Under the pieces are notes generated by a model. That model was not told where the DNA came from. It ran no database searches and saw only the letters and a list, made by a program, of their open reading frames with translations. A DNA stretch of 64,000 nucleotides from Streptomyces canus. GTDB lineage: Bacteria; Actinomycetota; Actinomycetes; Streptomycetales; Streptomycetaceae. The stretch spans positions 62,001 to 126,000 of the forward strand of contig NZ_KQ948660.1 in assembly GCF_001514145.1 (NCBI RefSeq), written 5' to 3'. The translations under genes were made by a program, and so were the position numbers. This document shows, piece after piece, positions 51,521-59,163 of this stretch; the stretch's first letter is position 1; each line of letters opens with the position of its first letter.

Positions 51521-52510
51521 CTATTCAGCCCCTGTGTCGAGCGTCTGACCGGCGACGATGTTGCTCGGATCGACCCCGATGCGGTCCTTGTTCTCGGCGT
51601 AGAGGGCGCGCCATCCGCCGTCGAGGCCAAGGGAGTCGGCGATGGAGGCGAGGGAGTCGCCCTCCTGGACGGTGTAGGTGCGGTCGGCATGGCGGCCGGC
51701 CGCGGAGGAGGCCGCGCTCTTCGTCGCATTCTCCTCGGCGCTGCCGCCCCGGTGCTTGCCGGAGCCGAGGGCGCCGACGTCCACGAGGGCCGAAGAGCTG
51801 CCCTCCTGCCACGACTTGTCCGCTTCGTCCTCTTCTGGGCTCACCACGGGCGAGATATCCGAGGGCTGCGCTTCTTCCGTGGCGGAGCCCTCGGAACCCG
51901 AGGAGTTCTTTTTGTCCGACTTGCCGGAACCATCGTCACCGCTGGAGGGCGTGGCCGACGGCGACGGAGTCGCGGACGAACCGTCCAGCGCGCCGAGCAG
52001 ACCGGAAGACTCCTCGGAGCCCGACGAGTTGGAGGAACCGGAGGAACCGGAAGAACCGGATGATTCCGACGAGCCGGACGCCGAGGCCGAGGGCGTCCCG
52101 CTCTCCAGGCCCGTGTCGACATCGGCCGAGCTCGAGTCCTTGCTGAGACCGTTGAGCAGACCGCAGGTCGGCCACGCGGCGATGCCCTGGTCCGCGAGGA
52201 GCTTCTCGGCCACGGCTATCTGCTGGTTGCGGCTGGCCAGGTCCGCGGTCTTGGCGTATTCGAGGCCGCCGTACTTCTCCCAGTTCTCCTGGGACATCTG
52301 GAGGCCGCCGTAGTAGCCGTTGCCGTCGTTCGCGCTCCAGGAGCCGCCGCTCTCGCACTCCGCGACCCGGTCCCAGGTGGTGCCGGTGGCGGCGCTCGCT
52401 CCGGTCGCCCCGAGCAGTGGGATCGCGATGGCGGATCCCGTCACACCGGCCGCGATGAGGAGAGCCGGAGCCTGACGGGGGCGACGGTGACGACCGTTCC
52501 CGGAGAGCAT
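51521..52510 (-). CDS. Second Rpf-LysM muralytic protein
   Basis: 329 residues. Signal peptide ending TGASA, then an Rpf domain TTWDRVAECESGGSWSANDGNGYYGGLQM with the catalytic Glu, closing AAWPTCG. A long Ser/Gly/acidic disordered linker (about 150 residues) separates it from a C-terminal LysM (YTVQEGDSLASIADSLGLDGGWRALY...NIVAGQTL). Paralogue of the neighbouring rpfA but with a much longer, acidic linker and no riboswitch. A good -35/-10 pair lies upstream of the start. Confidence 0.88.
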   Translation of the reverse strand: MLSGNGRHRRPRQAPALLIAAGVTGSAIAIPLLGATGASAATGTTWDRVAECESGGSWSANDGNGYYGGLQMSQENWEKYGGLEYAKTADLASRNQQIAVAEKLLADQGIAAWPTCGLLNGLSKDSSSADVDTGLESGTPSASASGSSESSGSSGSSGSSNSSGSEESSGLLGALDGSSATPSPSATPSSGDDGSGKSDKKNSSGSEGSATEEAQPSDISPVVSPEEDEADKSWQEGSSSALVDVGALGSGKHRGGSAEENATKSAASSAAGRHADRTYTVQEGDSLASIADSLGLDGGWRALYAENKDRIGVDPSNIVAGQTLDTGAE

Positions 52511-52580
52511 GAGGGGACCTTTCCCGAGAGAGCAGGGACCTGCGCGGCGGGTGGTGCACGGCACCGCGCTGGTCCGTGAA

Positions 52581-52608
52581 CGTATAGGGGTTCGATCACT
52601 TGTCACAA
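52581..52608 (-). promoter_or_regulatory. Sigma-70-type promoter for the second rpf gene
   Basis: On the minus strand TTGTGA (52603-52608) and TATACG (52581-52586) are separated by 16 bases, a good vegetative promoter about 71 bases before the start codon. The -35 overlaps ACTTGTCACAAGT, an inverted repeat that could be an operator. Confidence 0.5.
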
Positions 52609-52702
52609 GTTAATGCCGCGTAGATCACGTGAAGATCACAGACTTGAGGGCGCGTCATGTTTACGCGGCCCCGCGCGGGGATAGGCCGGACCCCTCGGTC
52701 GA

Positions 52703-54031
52703 TTACCGGACGGGCGTGAACTCCACGGGCAAACTACGCAGTCCACGCATGATGAGCCCCCCACGCCAGCGCAAATCGGCTGAATCCACCGCGAGTTGCA
52801 GGTCGGCGAGACGGGTGAGGAGGGTGGCGAGCGCGGTCTGCCCCTCCAGGCGGGCGAGCGGGGCACCGAGGCAGTAGTGGATGCCGTGGCCGTAACCGAG
52901 GTGCTGATTGTCACGGCGGGACAGATCGAGCACATCGGGATCGGCGAACCGCTCGGGATCCCGGTCCGCCGCCGCGAGCACGACGAGCACCGGGTCGCCG
53001 GCCGCGATGTCCTGACCGCCGATCCGCAGAGGCTCGGTGGCGAACCGCCAGGTGGCCAGCTCGACCGGGCCGTCGTACCGCAGGAGCTCCTCCACACCGG
53101 TCTCCAGGAGGCCTCTCTCCCCGTCGGCCAGGGACTGCTGCAGCCGGTTCCGCTGCTCGGGGTGGGTGAGGAGGGCGTACACGCCGTTACCGATGAGATT
53201 GACAGTGGTCTCGAAGCCGGCGAAGAGAAGGATGAAGGCCATTGCCGCGGCCTCGTTCTCGGTGAGGTGCTCGCCGTGGTCCGAGGCGCGGATCAGTCCG
53301 GAGATGAGGTCCTCGCCCGGGGCCGGTTCCTCTGGCAGCGCTTCCCGCTTCCGGTGGATGAGCTCGGCGAGATAGCCGCGCATCTTCTTCACGGACCGCG
53401 CGACCCCGCCCCGCGGGCCTCCTCCATGACGGATCATCATGCCCGCCCAGTCCCGGAAGTCGTCCTGATCCTCGCGGGGGACGCCGAGCAGGTCGCAGAT
53501 CGCGTAGATGGGGAGCGGGAAGGCGAAGTCGTGGATGAGGTCGGCGGTGCCGGTGGCCGCGAACCCGTCGATGAGGTGGTCGGTCAACTCCTGCACCCTC
53601 GGCGTGAATTCGGCGACCCTCCTGGGCGTGAACGCCTTGCTGACGAGCCGTCGGAGCCTGGTGTGGTCCGGCGGGTCGATGTTCAGCAGATGCGTCATCA
53701 GCTCCGCCTTGCGCTCCCCCGGGATACCCGTCTTGCCCTTGGCGTGCGCGGGCTCGTCGTGGTGGGCCGGGTTCTTGCTGAGCCGCTGGTCGGCGAGAGC
53801 CTGCTTGGCATCGGCGTACCGGGTGACCAGCCAGGCCTCCACCCCGCTGGGCAGCCGGGTCCTGTGCACGGGGGCGTGCTCGCGGAGCCAGGCGTAGGCG
53901 GGGTAGGGGTTGGTGGCGAACTCCCAGGAGAACAACTCGGGGGCGGGAGTCGCGGCGGCGGGGACGGCAGGACACGCGGGGGTGCCGGGGGTCGCAGGGC
54001 CTGCGGGGTTGGCTCGGGGCTGGTCGGTCAC
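52703..54031 (-). CDS. Cytochrome P450
   Basis: 442 residues. The heme ligand is Cys387 in LGYGHGIHYCLGAPLAR, the oxygen-activating I-helix LLFAGFETTVNLIG has the A-G-x-E-T-T motif, and EELLRY supplies the ExxR. Class I bacterial P450, soluble; no ferredoxin gene is adjacent. GTG start overlapping the mazG stop (GTGA). Substrate unknown; the Pro/Ala-rich N-terminus is atypical. Confidence 0.93.
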   Translation of the reverse strand: MTDQPRANPAGPATPGTPACPAVPAAATPAPELFSWEFATNPYPAYAWLREHAPVHRTRLPSGVEAWLVTRYADAKQALADQRLSKNPAHHDEPAHAKGKTGIPGERKAELMTHLLNIDPPDHTRLRRLVSKAFTPRRVAEFTPRVQELTDHLIDGFAATGTADLIHDFAFPLPIYAICDLLGVPREDQDDFRDWAGMMIRHGGGPRGGVARSVKKMRGYLAELIHRKREALPEEPAPGEDLISGLIRASDHGEHLTENEAAAMAFILLFAGFETTVNLIGNGVYALLTHPEQRNRLQQSLADGERGLLETGVEELLRYDGPVELATWRFATEPLRIGGQDIAAGDPVLVVLAAADRDPERFADPDVLDLSRRDNQHLGYGHGIHYCLGAPLARLEGQTALATLLTRLADLQLAVDSADLRWRGGLIMRGLRSLPVEFTPVR

Positions 54032-55053
54032 TCCTTGACGTTATCCGGCGGCTGGGGTGCCTCGACCTCCCGGATCGCGTCCCGGTACAGCCGAGCCGCC
54101 GCGCGCAGGGCCGCCTCGGGATCGACGCCCTCCGCCTCGGCGCGGGCGGCCAGGACGAGGAGTTCGTAACCGATGCCCTCGGTCTTCGGGAGCGGGACGT
54201 CCAGCCCCGCCATCCGCACCCGCGACGCCAGCTTCGCCGCGAGGGCGAGGCCGGGCTGGCCGAGGGGGATGCCTTCGGTCACCGAACTGCGCTGCTTCTC
54301 TATCGCCTTGGTGCGCAGCCAGTGCGCCTTGACCTCCTCGGGGGTGCTGGCCGTCTCGTCGCCGAAGACGTGAGGGTGACGGTGGATGAGCTTGGCGACG
54401 ATGCCGCCTGCGACGTCGTCGACGGAGAAGGGGGCGTCCGGGTCCTCCTCGGCGATACGGGAGTGGAAGACGACCTGGAGCAGGACGTCTCCGAGCTCCT
54501 CGCGCAGTTCGTCGCGGTCGCCCTCCTCGATGGCCTCGACGAGTTCGTACGCCTCCTCGATGCCGTACTTGGCGAGGCCCTCGTGAGTCTGCTGGGACGA
54601 CCACGGGCACTCGGCGCGGATCCGGTCCATGACCTGGACGAGGTCGAGGAGCCGGGCACCGGGCAGGTCGTAGGAGGCGGGGAGCAGCTCCAGCTCTGGC
54701 ATCTGTATGCGTCCGGATCCGGCGAGGCGTGCCAGACCGTCCGTGAGGGCCGGCTCGCCCTCGCCCGTGGCGACGACGACCACCGTGTGTCCGCCCGCAC
54801 ACGCTCCGACCAGTTCCTCAGCGGTCGGGGACGTCTCGTCGACCGCTATCCCCGCCTCCCGCAGATACGGCAGCTGGGGGTGGGCTCCGTCCGCGCACAG
54901 GACCCGGTCGGCGGCGTGCAGCGCCTGCCAGGCGGGCCAGGACAGCAGGCCGGGGGCGACGCGGTGGCTGGTGGTGAGCAGGACGATGCGGCCGGGGGCG
55001 GACGCCGTGTCGGGGTCCTGGTCAGGGGCGGGCTCGAAGCCGGTTGCGTTCAC
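54028..55053 (-). CDS. mazG: Nucleoside triphosphate pyrophosphohydrolase MazG
   Basis: 341 residues. An N-terminal SAM-methylase-like region of the long actinobacterial MazG (about 1-115) precedes a MazG fold domain: VMDRIRAECPWSSQQTHEGLAKYGIEEAYELVEAIEEGD and ELREELGDVLLQVVFHSRIAEE, with the conserved Glu/Asp metal ligands (EExxE, ELGD). It hydrolyses NTPs, cleaning the nucleotide pool. Translationally coupled to the downstream P450. A long palindrome lies upstream. Confidence 0.92.
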   Translation of the reverse strand: MNATGFEPAPDQDPDTASAPGRIVLLTTSHRVAPGLLSWPAWQALHAADRVLCADGAHPQLPYLREAGIAVDETSPTAEELVGACAGGHTVVVVATGEGEPALTDGLARLAGSGRIQMPELELLPASYDLPGARLLDLVQVMDRIRAECPWSSQQTHEGLAKYGIEEAYELVEAIEEGDRDELREELGDVLLQVVFHSRIAEEDPDAPFSVDDVAGGIVAKLIHRHPHVFGDETASTPEEVKAHWLRTKAIEKQRSSVTEGIPLGQPGLALAAKLASRVRMAGLDVPLPKTEGIGYELLVLAARAEAEGVDPEAALRAAARLYRDAIREVEAPQPPDNVKE

Positions 55054-55112
55054 AGTTCGAAGCTAACGCACGGCGCCGACGGGGCGATCAGTTTGTCCAC
55101 AGGCGGGGGGTG

Positions 55113-55136
55113 GCGGGTGATCGTACGATCATCCGC
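55113..55136. promoter_or_regulatory. Long palindrome upstream of mazG
   Basis: TGATCGTACGATCA (55118-55131) is a perfect 14-bp palindrome that extends to GCGG...CCGC (55113-55136) with one mismatched pair. It lies 65 bases before mazG and 63 bases beyond the stop of the SurA-like gene, so it could be an operator for mazG or a terminator for the upstream gene. Confidence 0.5.
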
Positions 55137-55198
55137 CTGCCGTGCGGGCTGCCCGCGGTGTGGGCTGCCTCGGTCCGGCTACGCGCTCTGCTCGCTTC

Positions 55199-55846
55199 CT
55201 ACGCGCTCTGCTCGCTCCCCGCCGTCGTGACCTCTCGCACCCACGGGGTCTTCGCGTCGACTCGTGTGCTCTTCGCGACGTCCCAGGTGCCGTAGCGCGG
55301 GTTGAGGTCGACGTCGAGTTGCTTGGACGCCTTGCTGAGGGCGTTCCAGAAGGCGGGGTCGCCGGTGTCGGTGCCGAGCTTTCCGGCGAGTTTCTGCGCC
55401 TCCAGCTGGAGCAGGAGGTTCTCGTCCAGGCGCTCCGGGGCGATGCCGTACTGCTGGAGCCACGCCTTCTCCAGGCCCTTGGAGCCGCCCGCCTGCTCCT
55501 CCAGGCCGGAGCGCAGCTCCTGGACCTCCTTGCGGGTGACGGACACGCCCGCGTTCTCCGCCGCCCGGTGCAGCACCCGGTCGAGGACCATGCCGTGCAG
55601 GACGTCGCGGGTGAGGGTGCCGGTCTTGGCGATGGCCTGCGCGTACTGCGCCTCGTCGGTGACGGCCTCCCGCTGCGCGTCACGCACCTCGGTCACCCGG
55701 TTCTCCAGCTGCGCGACGGTGATCCGCTGCCCGCCCACGACGGCCGCGGCGCCGGGATGCGCGTCACTTCCGCACGCGGTGAGCAGGGGTGCCGCGGCGG
55801 CGAGCGCGGCGGAGAGGACGAGCGCGGTGCGACGACGGCGGTGCAA
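55199..55846 (-). CDS. SurA N-terminal domain lipoprotein
   Basis: 215-residue lipoprotein. Signal peptide with lipobox APLLTAC (Cys about 23), then a SurA-N chaperone-like domain: VVGGQRITVAQLENRVTEVRDAQREAV and DLNPRYGTWD near the end. No PPIase parvulin domain is present. It probably assists folding of exported proteins. The TTG at 55846 is chosen: CTCGGGAGG lies just upstream. Confidence 0.85.
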   Translation of the reverse strand: MHRRRRTALVLSAALAAAAPLLTACGSDAHPGAAAVVGGQRITVAQLENRVTEVRDAQREAVTDEAQYAQAIAKTGTLTRDVLHGMVLDRVLHRAAENAGVSVTRKEVQELRSGLEEQAGGSKGLEKAWLQQYGIAPERLDENLLLQLEAQKLAGKLGTDTGDPAFWNALSKASKQLDVDLNPRYGTWDVAKSTRVDAKTPWVREVTTAGSEQSA

Positions 55847-55990
55847 GGAGGCCTCCCGAGGAGATTGTGCGACGGTGCACAAGGTCTTGCGGTGATCGAT
55901 GGTAGGCAGGGGACCGGCTCTGGCCAACCCATTCGACCAACGATTCACCAGGACTTCGGGCACCGCCGCGCCACGCGCGCGTGGTTGCCG

Positions 55991-56818
55991 TCAGCCGGTG
56001 ATGGCCACCGGCCCGTCCCAGGCGTCCCGGTCCACGGTGATCGTGTAGCCGTTGCGCGACTCCTTGCTGTTCACGAGGTACTGGTGGCCGCGGCTGTGAT
56101 CCCTGTACTGCGTGGCACCGAAGGGCCAGTCCGCGGTGGTGGTGTTCTGCTTGTCCCACAGCGCGTACCAGAGGTTGCCCGGCAGGTCGGTCTTGTCGGT
56201 CGCGTTGGCGATCGCCTTGGCGCTGGAACTGGTGAAGCCGTAGAAGCCCGCTCGGTACGTCTTCGCGCGCAGGGTCTTGTCGAAGGCGCGCACATAGGTG
56301 AGCACGGCGGTGTTGCACGCCTTGTTCGTGATGTCGTACGCCTCCATGTCCAGGTAGATCGGGCTGCCGGCCTTCATGCCGAGCGCGGAGGCCTTGGCCA
56401 CCGCGTCCGCGCCGTCCGTCGCGCCCAGGGAGGCGGCGGTGGTGGCGGTGAGCTTCTCCGGGTTGGAGCCGCTCTGGCAGGGCGGCTGGGCTCCGACGTA
56501 GAGCGGGATGAGCTTCCAGCCGACCGAGGTGACCGACTTGACCCAGGAGGCGGTGAGGTTGGGCTGGGAGCAGCCGCGGTTCTTGCCGCCCACGTAGACG
56601 GCGGCGGCGCCGTAGAGGCCGCCGTGCCAGGCCTTCATCGCGGAGAGGGAGGGGGCGGCACAGGTGTCGAATGCGCGGCCGGTGTACGTCTTCTGCGCGG
56701 GCCAGGTGGTCGCGGCCATGGAGCTCTGCGCGGCGAGGCCCGCACCGGCGACCACGGCGGCCCCGGCGACGCCCCACGTGAGGTATCTGCGCTTCTTCGA
56801 CTGCCGATGGCTGGACAT
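55991..56818 (-). CDS. Secreted DUF1906 (glycoside hydrolase-like) protein
   Basis: 275 residues. Signal peptide (SKKRRYLTWGVAGAAVVAGAGLAAQSSMA), then a DUF1906 TIM-barrel-like domain related to GH25: GRAFDTCAAPSLSAMKAWHGGLYGAAAVYVGG, LIPLYVGAQ, SPIYLDMEAYD (the acidic pair at the barrel end), and GFYGFTSSSAK. Possibly peptidoglycan- or glycan-acting. The ATG at 56818 has a G-rich ribosome site. Confidence 0.88.
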   Translation of the reverse strand: MSSHRQSKKRRYLTWGVAGAAVVAGAGLAAQSSMAATTWPAQKTYTGRAFDTCAAPSLSAMKAWHGGLYGAAAVYVGGKNRGCSQPNLTASWVKSVTSVGWKLIPLYVGAQPPCQSGSNPEKLTATTAASLGATDGADAVAKASALGMKAGSPIYLDMEAYDITNKACNTAVLTYVRAFDKTLRAKTYRAGFYGFTSSSAKAIANATDKTDLPGNLWYALWDKQNTTTADWPFGATQYRDHSRGHQYLVNSKESRNGYTITVDRDAWDGPVAITG

Positions 56819-56964
56819 GGACGACCCCACCCCTTGGTTGTGCTGTGTGTGTTGTGCGTGGCGAAACGAGCAAAGGTATCCAGCGCCGGTTCTGCCTTTC
56901 GGAAACTCAATCCCCTGAAGGGGACAAGTTTCCCTCTGGGCACGGCAAAGTCTGACAGCTCGCC

Positions 56965-58497
56965 CTAGCGCACCTGGCCCAGCCACTGGAGAGTCCGGCG
57001 GACCTCCCCCGCGAGCGGGTGCGCCGGTCCGTGCAGCCGCTCCACGTCGTGCAGCAGCCGCGCGAGTGTGTCGTGGGCGGCGGCGCGGTCACCGAGGGCG
57101 AGCAGGAGGTGGCCGATACGGCGGCGGACGTCGTGGGCGAGCTGGGGGTCGCCGGCCACGTACTGGTTCTCGTAGTACGGCAGCAGGGCGCGGTATTCGG
57201 CCAGCGCGGCCGCGGGTTCGCCGAGTTGTTCCAGACACTGGGCCGCGTCGTAGCGGAAGCGCAGGGACTGCGGGTCGGCGTGACCCGCCTCGGTGGCGCG
57301 TTCGTCGGCGAGGCGGCGCAGTTCGGGCAGTGCGCGGCGATACTGGCCGTCGTCCATGAGGGTGGCGGCGTACTGCTTGCGCAGGGTGCGTACGACCGGG
57401 GAGTTCACGCCGTGCTGTTCGGCGGCGGCGGGCAGGATCGCGCCGAGGATGTCGACGGCCTGGGTGATGCGCCCCTCGCCGAGGAGCCGCTTGACCTCGT
57501 CGACCGCGCGCGCGACGTCCGGCTTCCCGGTCGCCTCGGGGGCCGGCGTGACCGGGGCGGGCTGAGGTGCGGGCGTGCGCGCGCGGTCCGGCCAGGGGGC
57601 GTGCGGGCGGAGGAAGGGGCGGGTGGGATCGAGGGGCGCTCCGGTGGGCATCCCGCGCGCGGGCAGGAGCAGGGCCAGGTCCTCGTAGACGTCCTGTGCG
57701 GAGGCCGGGCGGTGCTGCGGGTCCTTGGCGAGGAGCTTCAGGACGAGCGCTTCGAGGGCCTCGGGGACTTCGGGGCGGGTGCGGCGCACGGGCAGCGGGG
57801 GTTCGTACAGGTGCCGGTGCAGCACGCCGAGTGCCGTGGAGCCGGCGAACGGGACGTCTCCGCTGAGGAGTTCGTGCAGCAGTACGCCGAGTGCGTACAG
57901 GTCGGTGTACGGACCGACCGCGCCGCCCATGGCCTGCTCGGGTGCCATGTAGGCGGGCGAGCCGATCGGCGAACCGGTGTGGGTGAGGCGGGTGGTGTCG
58001 GTGTCCATGACGGAGGCGACACCGAGGTCGAGCACGGTGACCGTGCCGTCCTGCTTCACCATCACGTTGCGGGGCTTGAGGTCGCGGTGGACGATCGGCA
58101 CGGCGTGCACGGCGCTCAGGACGGCGCACAGTTGCGCGGCGACCGCGACCGCCCACTGCCAGGGGTACGGGTCGTGCTCGGCGAGATGGTCGGAGAGGTC
58201 CGCGCCGTCGACGTACTGCATGACGAGGAACAGCTCCTCGCCCTCGCTGCCCGCGTCGTGCACGGTGACGAGCCCGGGGTGGTCGACCTGCGCGGTCACC
58301 CGGCACTCCCGCACGAACCGGCGGCGCAGTTCGTCGGCCTCCTGCCCGGCCACCTTGTCGGGGCGCAGCAGCTTCACCGCCACGCGCCGGTCGAGCCGCT
58401 GGTCGTACGCCGTCCACACCTGGCCCATGCCGCCCTGTCCGATGAGCGTGGACAGTTCATAGCGGCCGGCGACGACCCGCCCTGTCGCCACGGTCAC
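56965..58497 (-). CDS. Serine/threonine protein kinase with TPR-like C-terminus
   Basis: 510 residues. Kinase domain: glycine loop LIGQGGMGQVW (18-28), Lys42 in VAVKLL, catalytic HRDLKPRN (His137-Asn144), DLG (157-159) in place of DFG, and APE. No membrane segment; the C-terminal 190 residues are helical and TPR-like (AAEQHGVNSPVVRTLRKQYAATLMDDGQYRRALPELRRLAD). GTG start overlapping the upstream membrane protein (GTGA), so the pair is coupled. Confidence 0.9.
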   Translation of the reverse strand: MTVATGRVVAGRYELSTLIGQGGMGQVWTAYDQRLDRRVAVKLLRPDKVAGQEADELRRRFVRECRVTAQVDHPGLVTVHDAGSEGEELFLVMQYVDGADLSDHLAEHDPYPWQWAVAVAAQLCAVLSAVHAVPIVHRDLKPRNVMVKQDGTVTVLDLGVASVMDTDTTRLTHTGSPIGSPAYMAPEQAMGGAVGPYTDLYALGVLLHELLSGDVPFAGSTALGVLHRHLYEPPLPVRRTRPEVPEALEALVLKLLAKDPQHRPASAQDVYEDLALLLPARGMPTGAPLDPTRPFLRPHAPWPDRARTPAPQPAPVTPAPEATGKPDVARAVDEVKRLLGEGRITQAVDILGAILPAAAEQHGVNSPVVRTLRKQYAATLMDDGQYRRALPELRRLADERATEAGHADPQSLRFRYDAAQCLEQLGEPAAALAEYRALLPYYENQYVAGDPQLAHDVRRRIGHLLLALGDRAAAHDTLARLLHDVERLHGPAHPLAGEVRRTLQWLGQVR

Positions 58498-59069
58498 CTG
58501 CCGCCCTCGGGGTTGCCGTCGTGCTTGCGCAGATAGTCGCTGAGCTCGTCGAGTTCGGCGCGCACCTGGTCGATCCGGGCGGGCGCGGGGCGCTGCGGCG
58601 GCGGGGGCGGGACGGCACCGGGGGCGGCGACCGGCGGAGCCGGCGGCTGCGGCAGGAGCGTGGACGTGTATGGCGGCGTCGGCTGCGGATAGCCGTAGCC
58701 GGTGTGGACGGTCGGGCCCTGGGGCGGCGGGTGGCCGGCGAACCGCCGCTGCTGGTGCACCCGGATGTCCATCACGAGGAAGTACACGCTGCTGAAGAGG
58801 CCGAGGAGCAGGACCAGCGACATGGCGACGTCGGTCCTGCGATCGCTCTCGGGCAGTGAGCCGACCACCGCGAAACACGCGATGGACAGCGGAAGGCTCG
58901 CCCAGGACAGCACCCAGTCGACCGACCGCCCGCGCAGGAAGGCGATCCGGAACAGCGGAGCGCAGGCGAGCAGGCCGCACGAGAGGAAACCGGCGGCGGC
59001 GAACAGCACGCGCAAGGTGATGACGGTGCCCGAGCTGCGGGCGGGCGGCACCGCGCCGTGGCCGTACAT
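58494..59069 (-). CDS. Membrane protein coupled to Ser/Thr kinase
   Basis: 191 residues. Three to four hydrophobic segments (VLFAAAGFLSCGLLACAPLF; LSWASLPLSIACFAVVGSL; VAMSLVLLLGLFSSVYFLV) are followed by a Pro/Tyr-rich cytoplasmic stretch (HPPPQGPTVHTGYGYPQPTPPYTSTL) and a C-terminal helix (IDQVRAELDELSDYLRKHD). AGGAGCGTTC precedes the ATG. It overlaps the kinase gene by four bases and may anchor or be a substrate of it. Confidence 0.75.
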   Translation of the reverse strand: MYGHGAVPPARSSGTVITLRVLFAAAGFLSCGLLACAPLFRIAFLRGRSVDWVLSWASLPLSIACFAVVGSLPESDRRTDVAMSLVLLLGLFSSVYFLVMDIRVHQQRRFAGHPPPQGPTVHTGYGYPQPTPPYTSTLLPQPPAPPVAAPGAVPPPPPQRPAPARIDQVRAELDELSDYLRKHDGNPEGGR

Positions 59070-59163
59070 GAACGCTCCTGAACCGGGATTCGATGTGGGG
59101 TTCGAGCGTATAGGCCGATACCGACAACCGGTCACGGGTTGTACCGAACCGTTGTCGTCCTGA

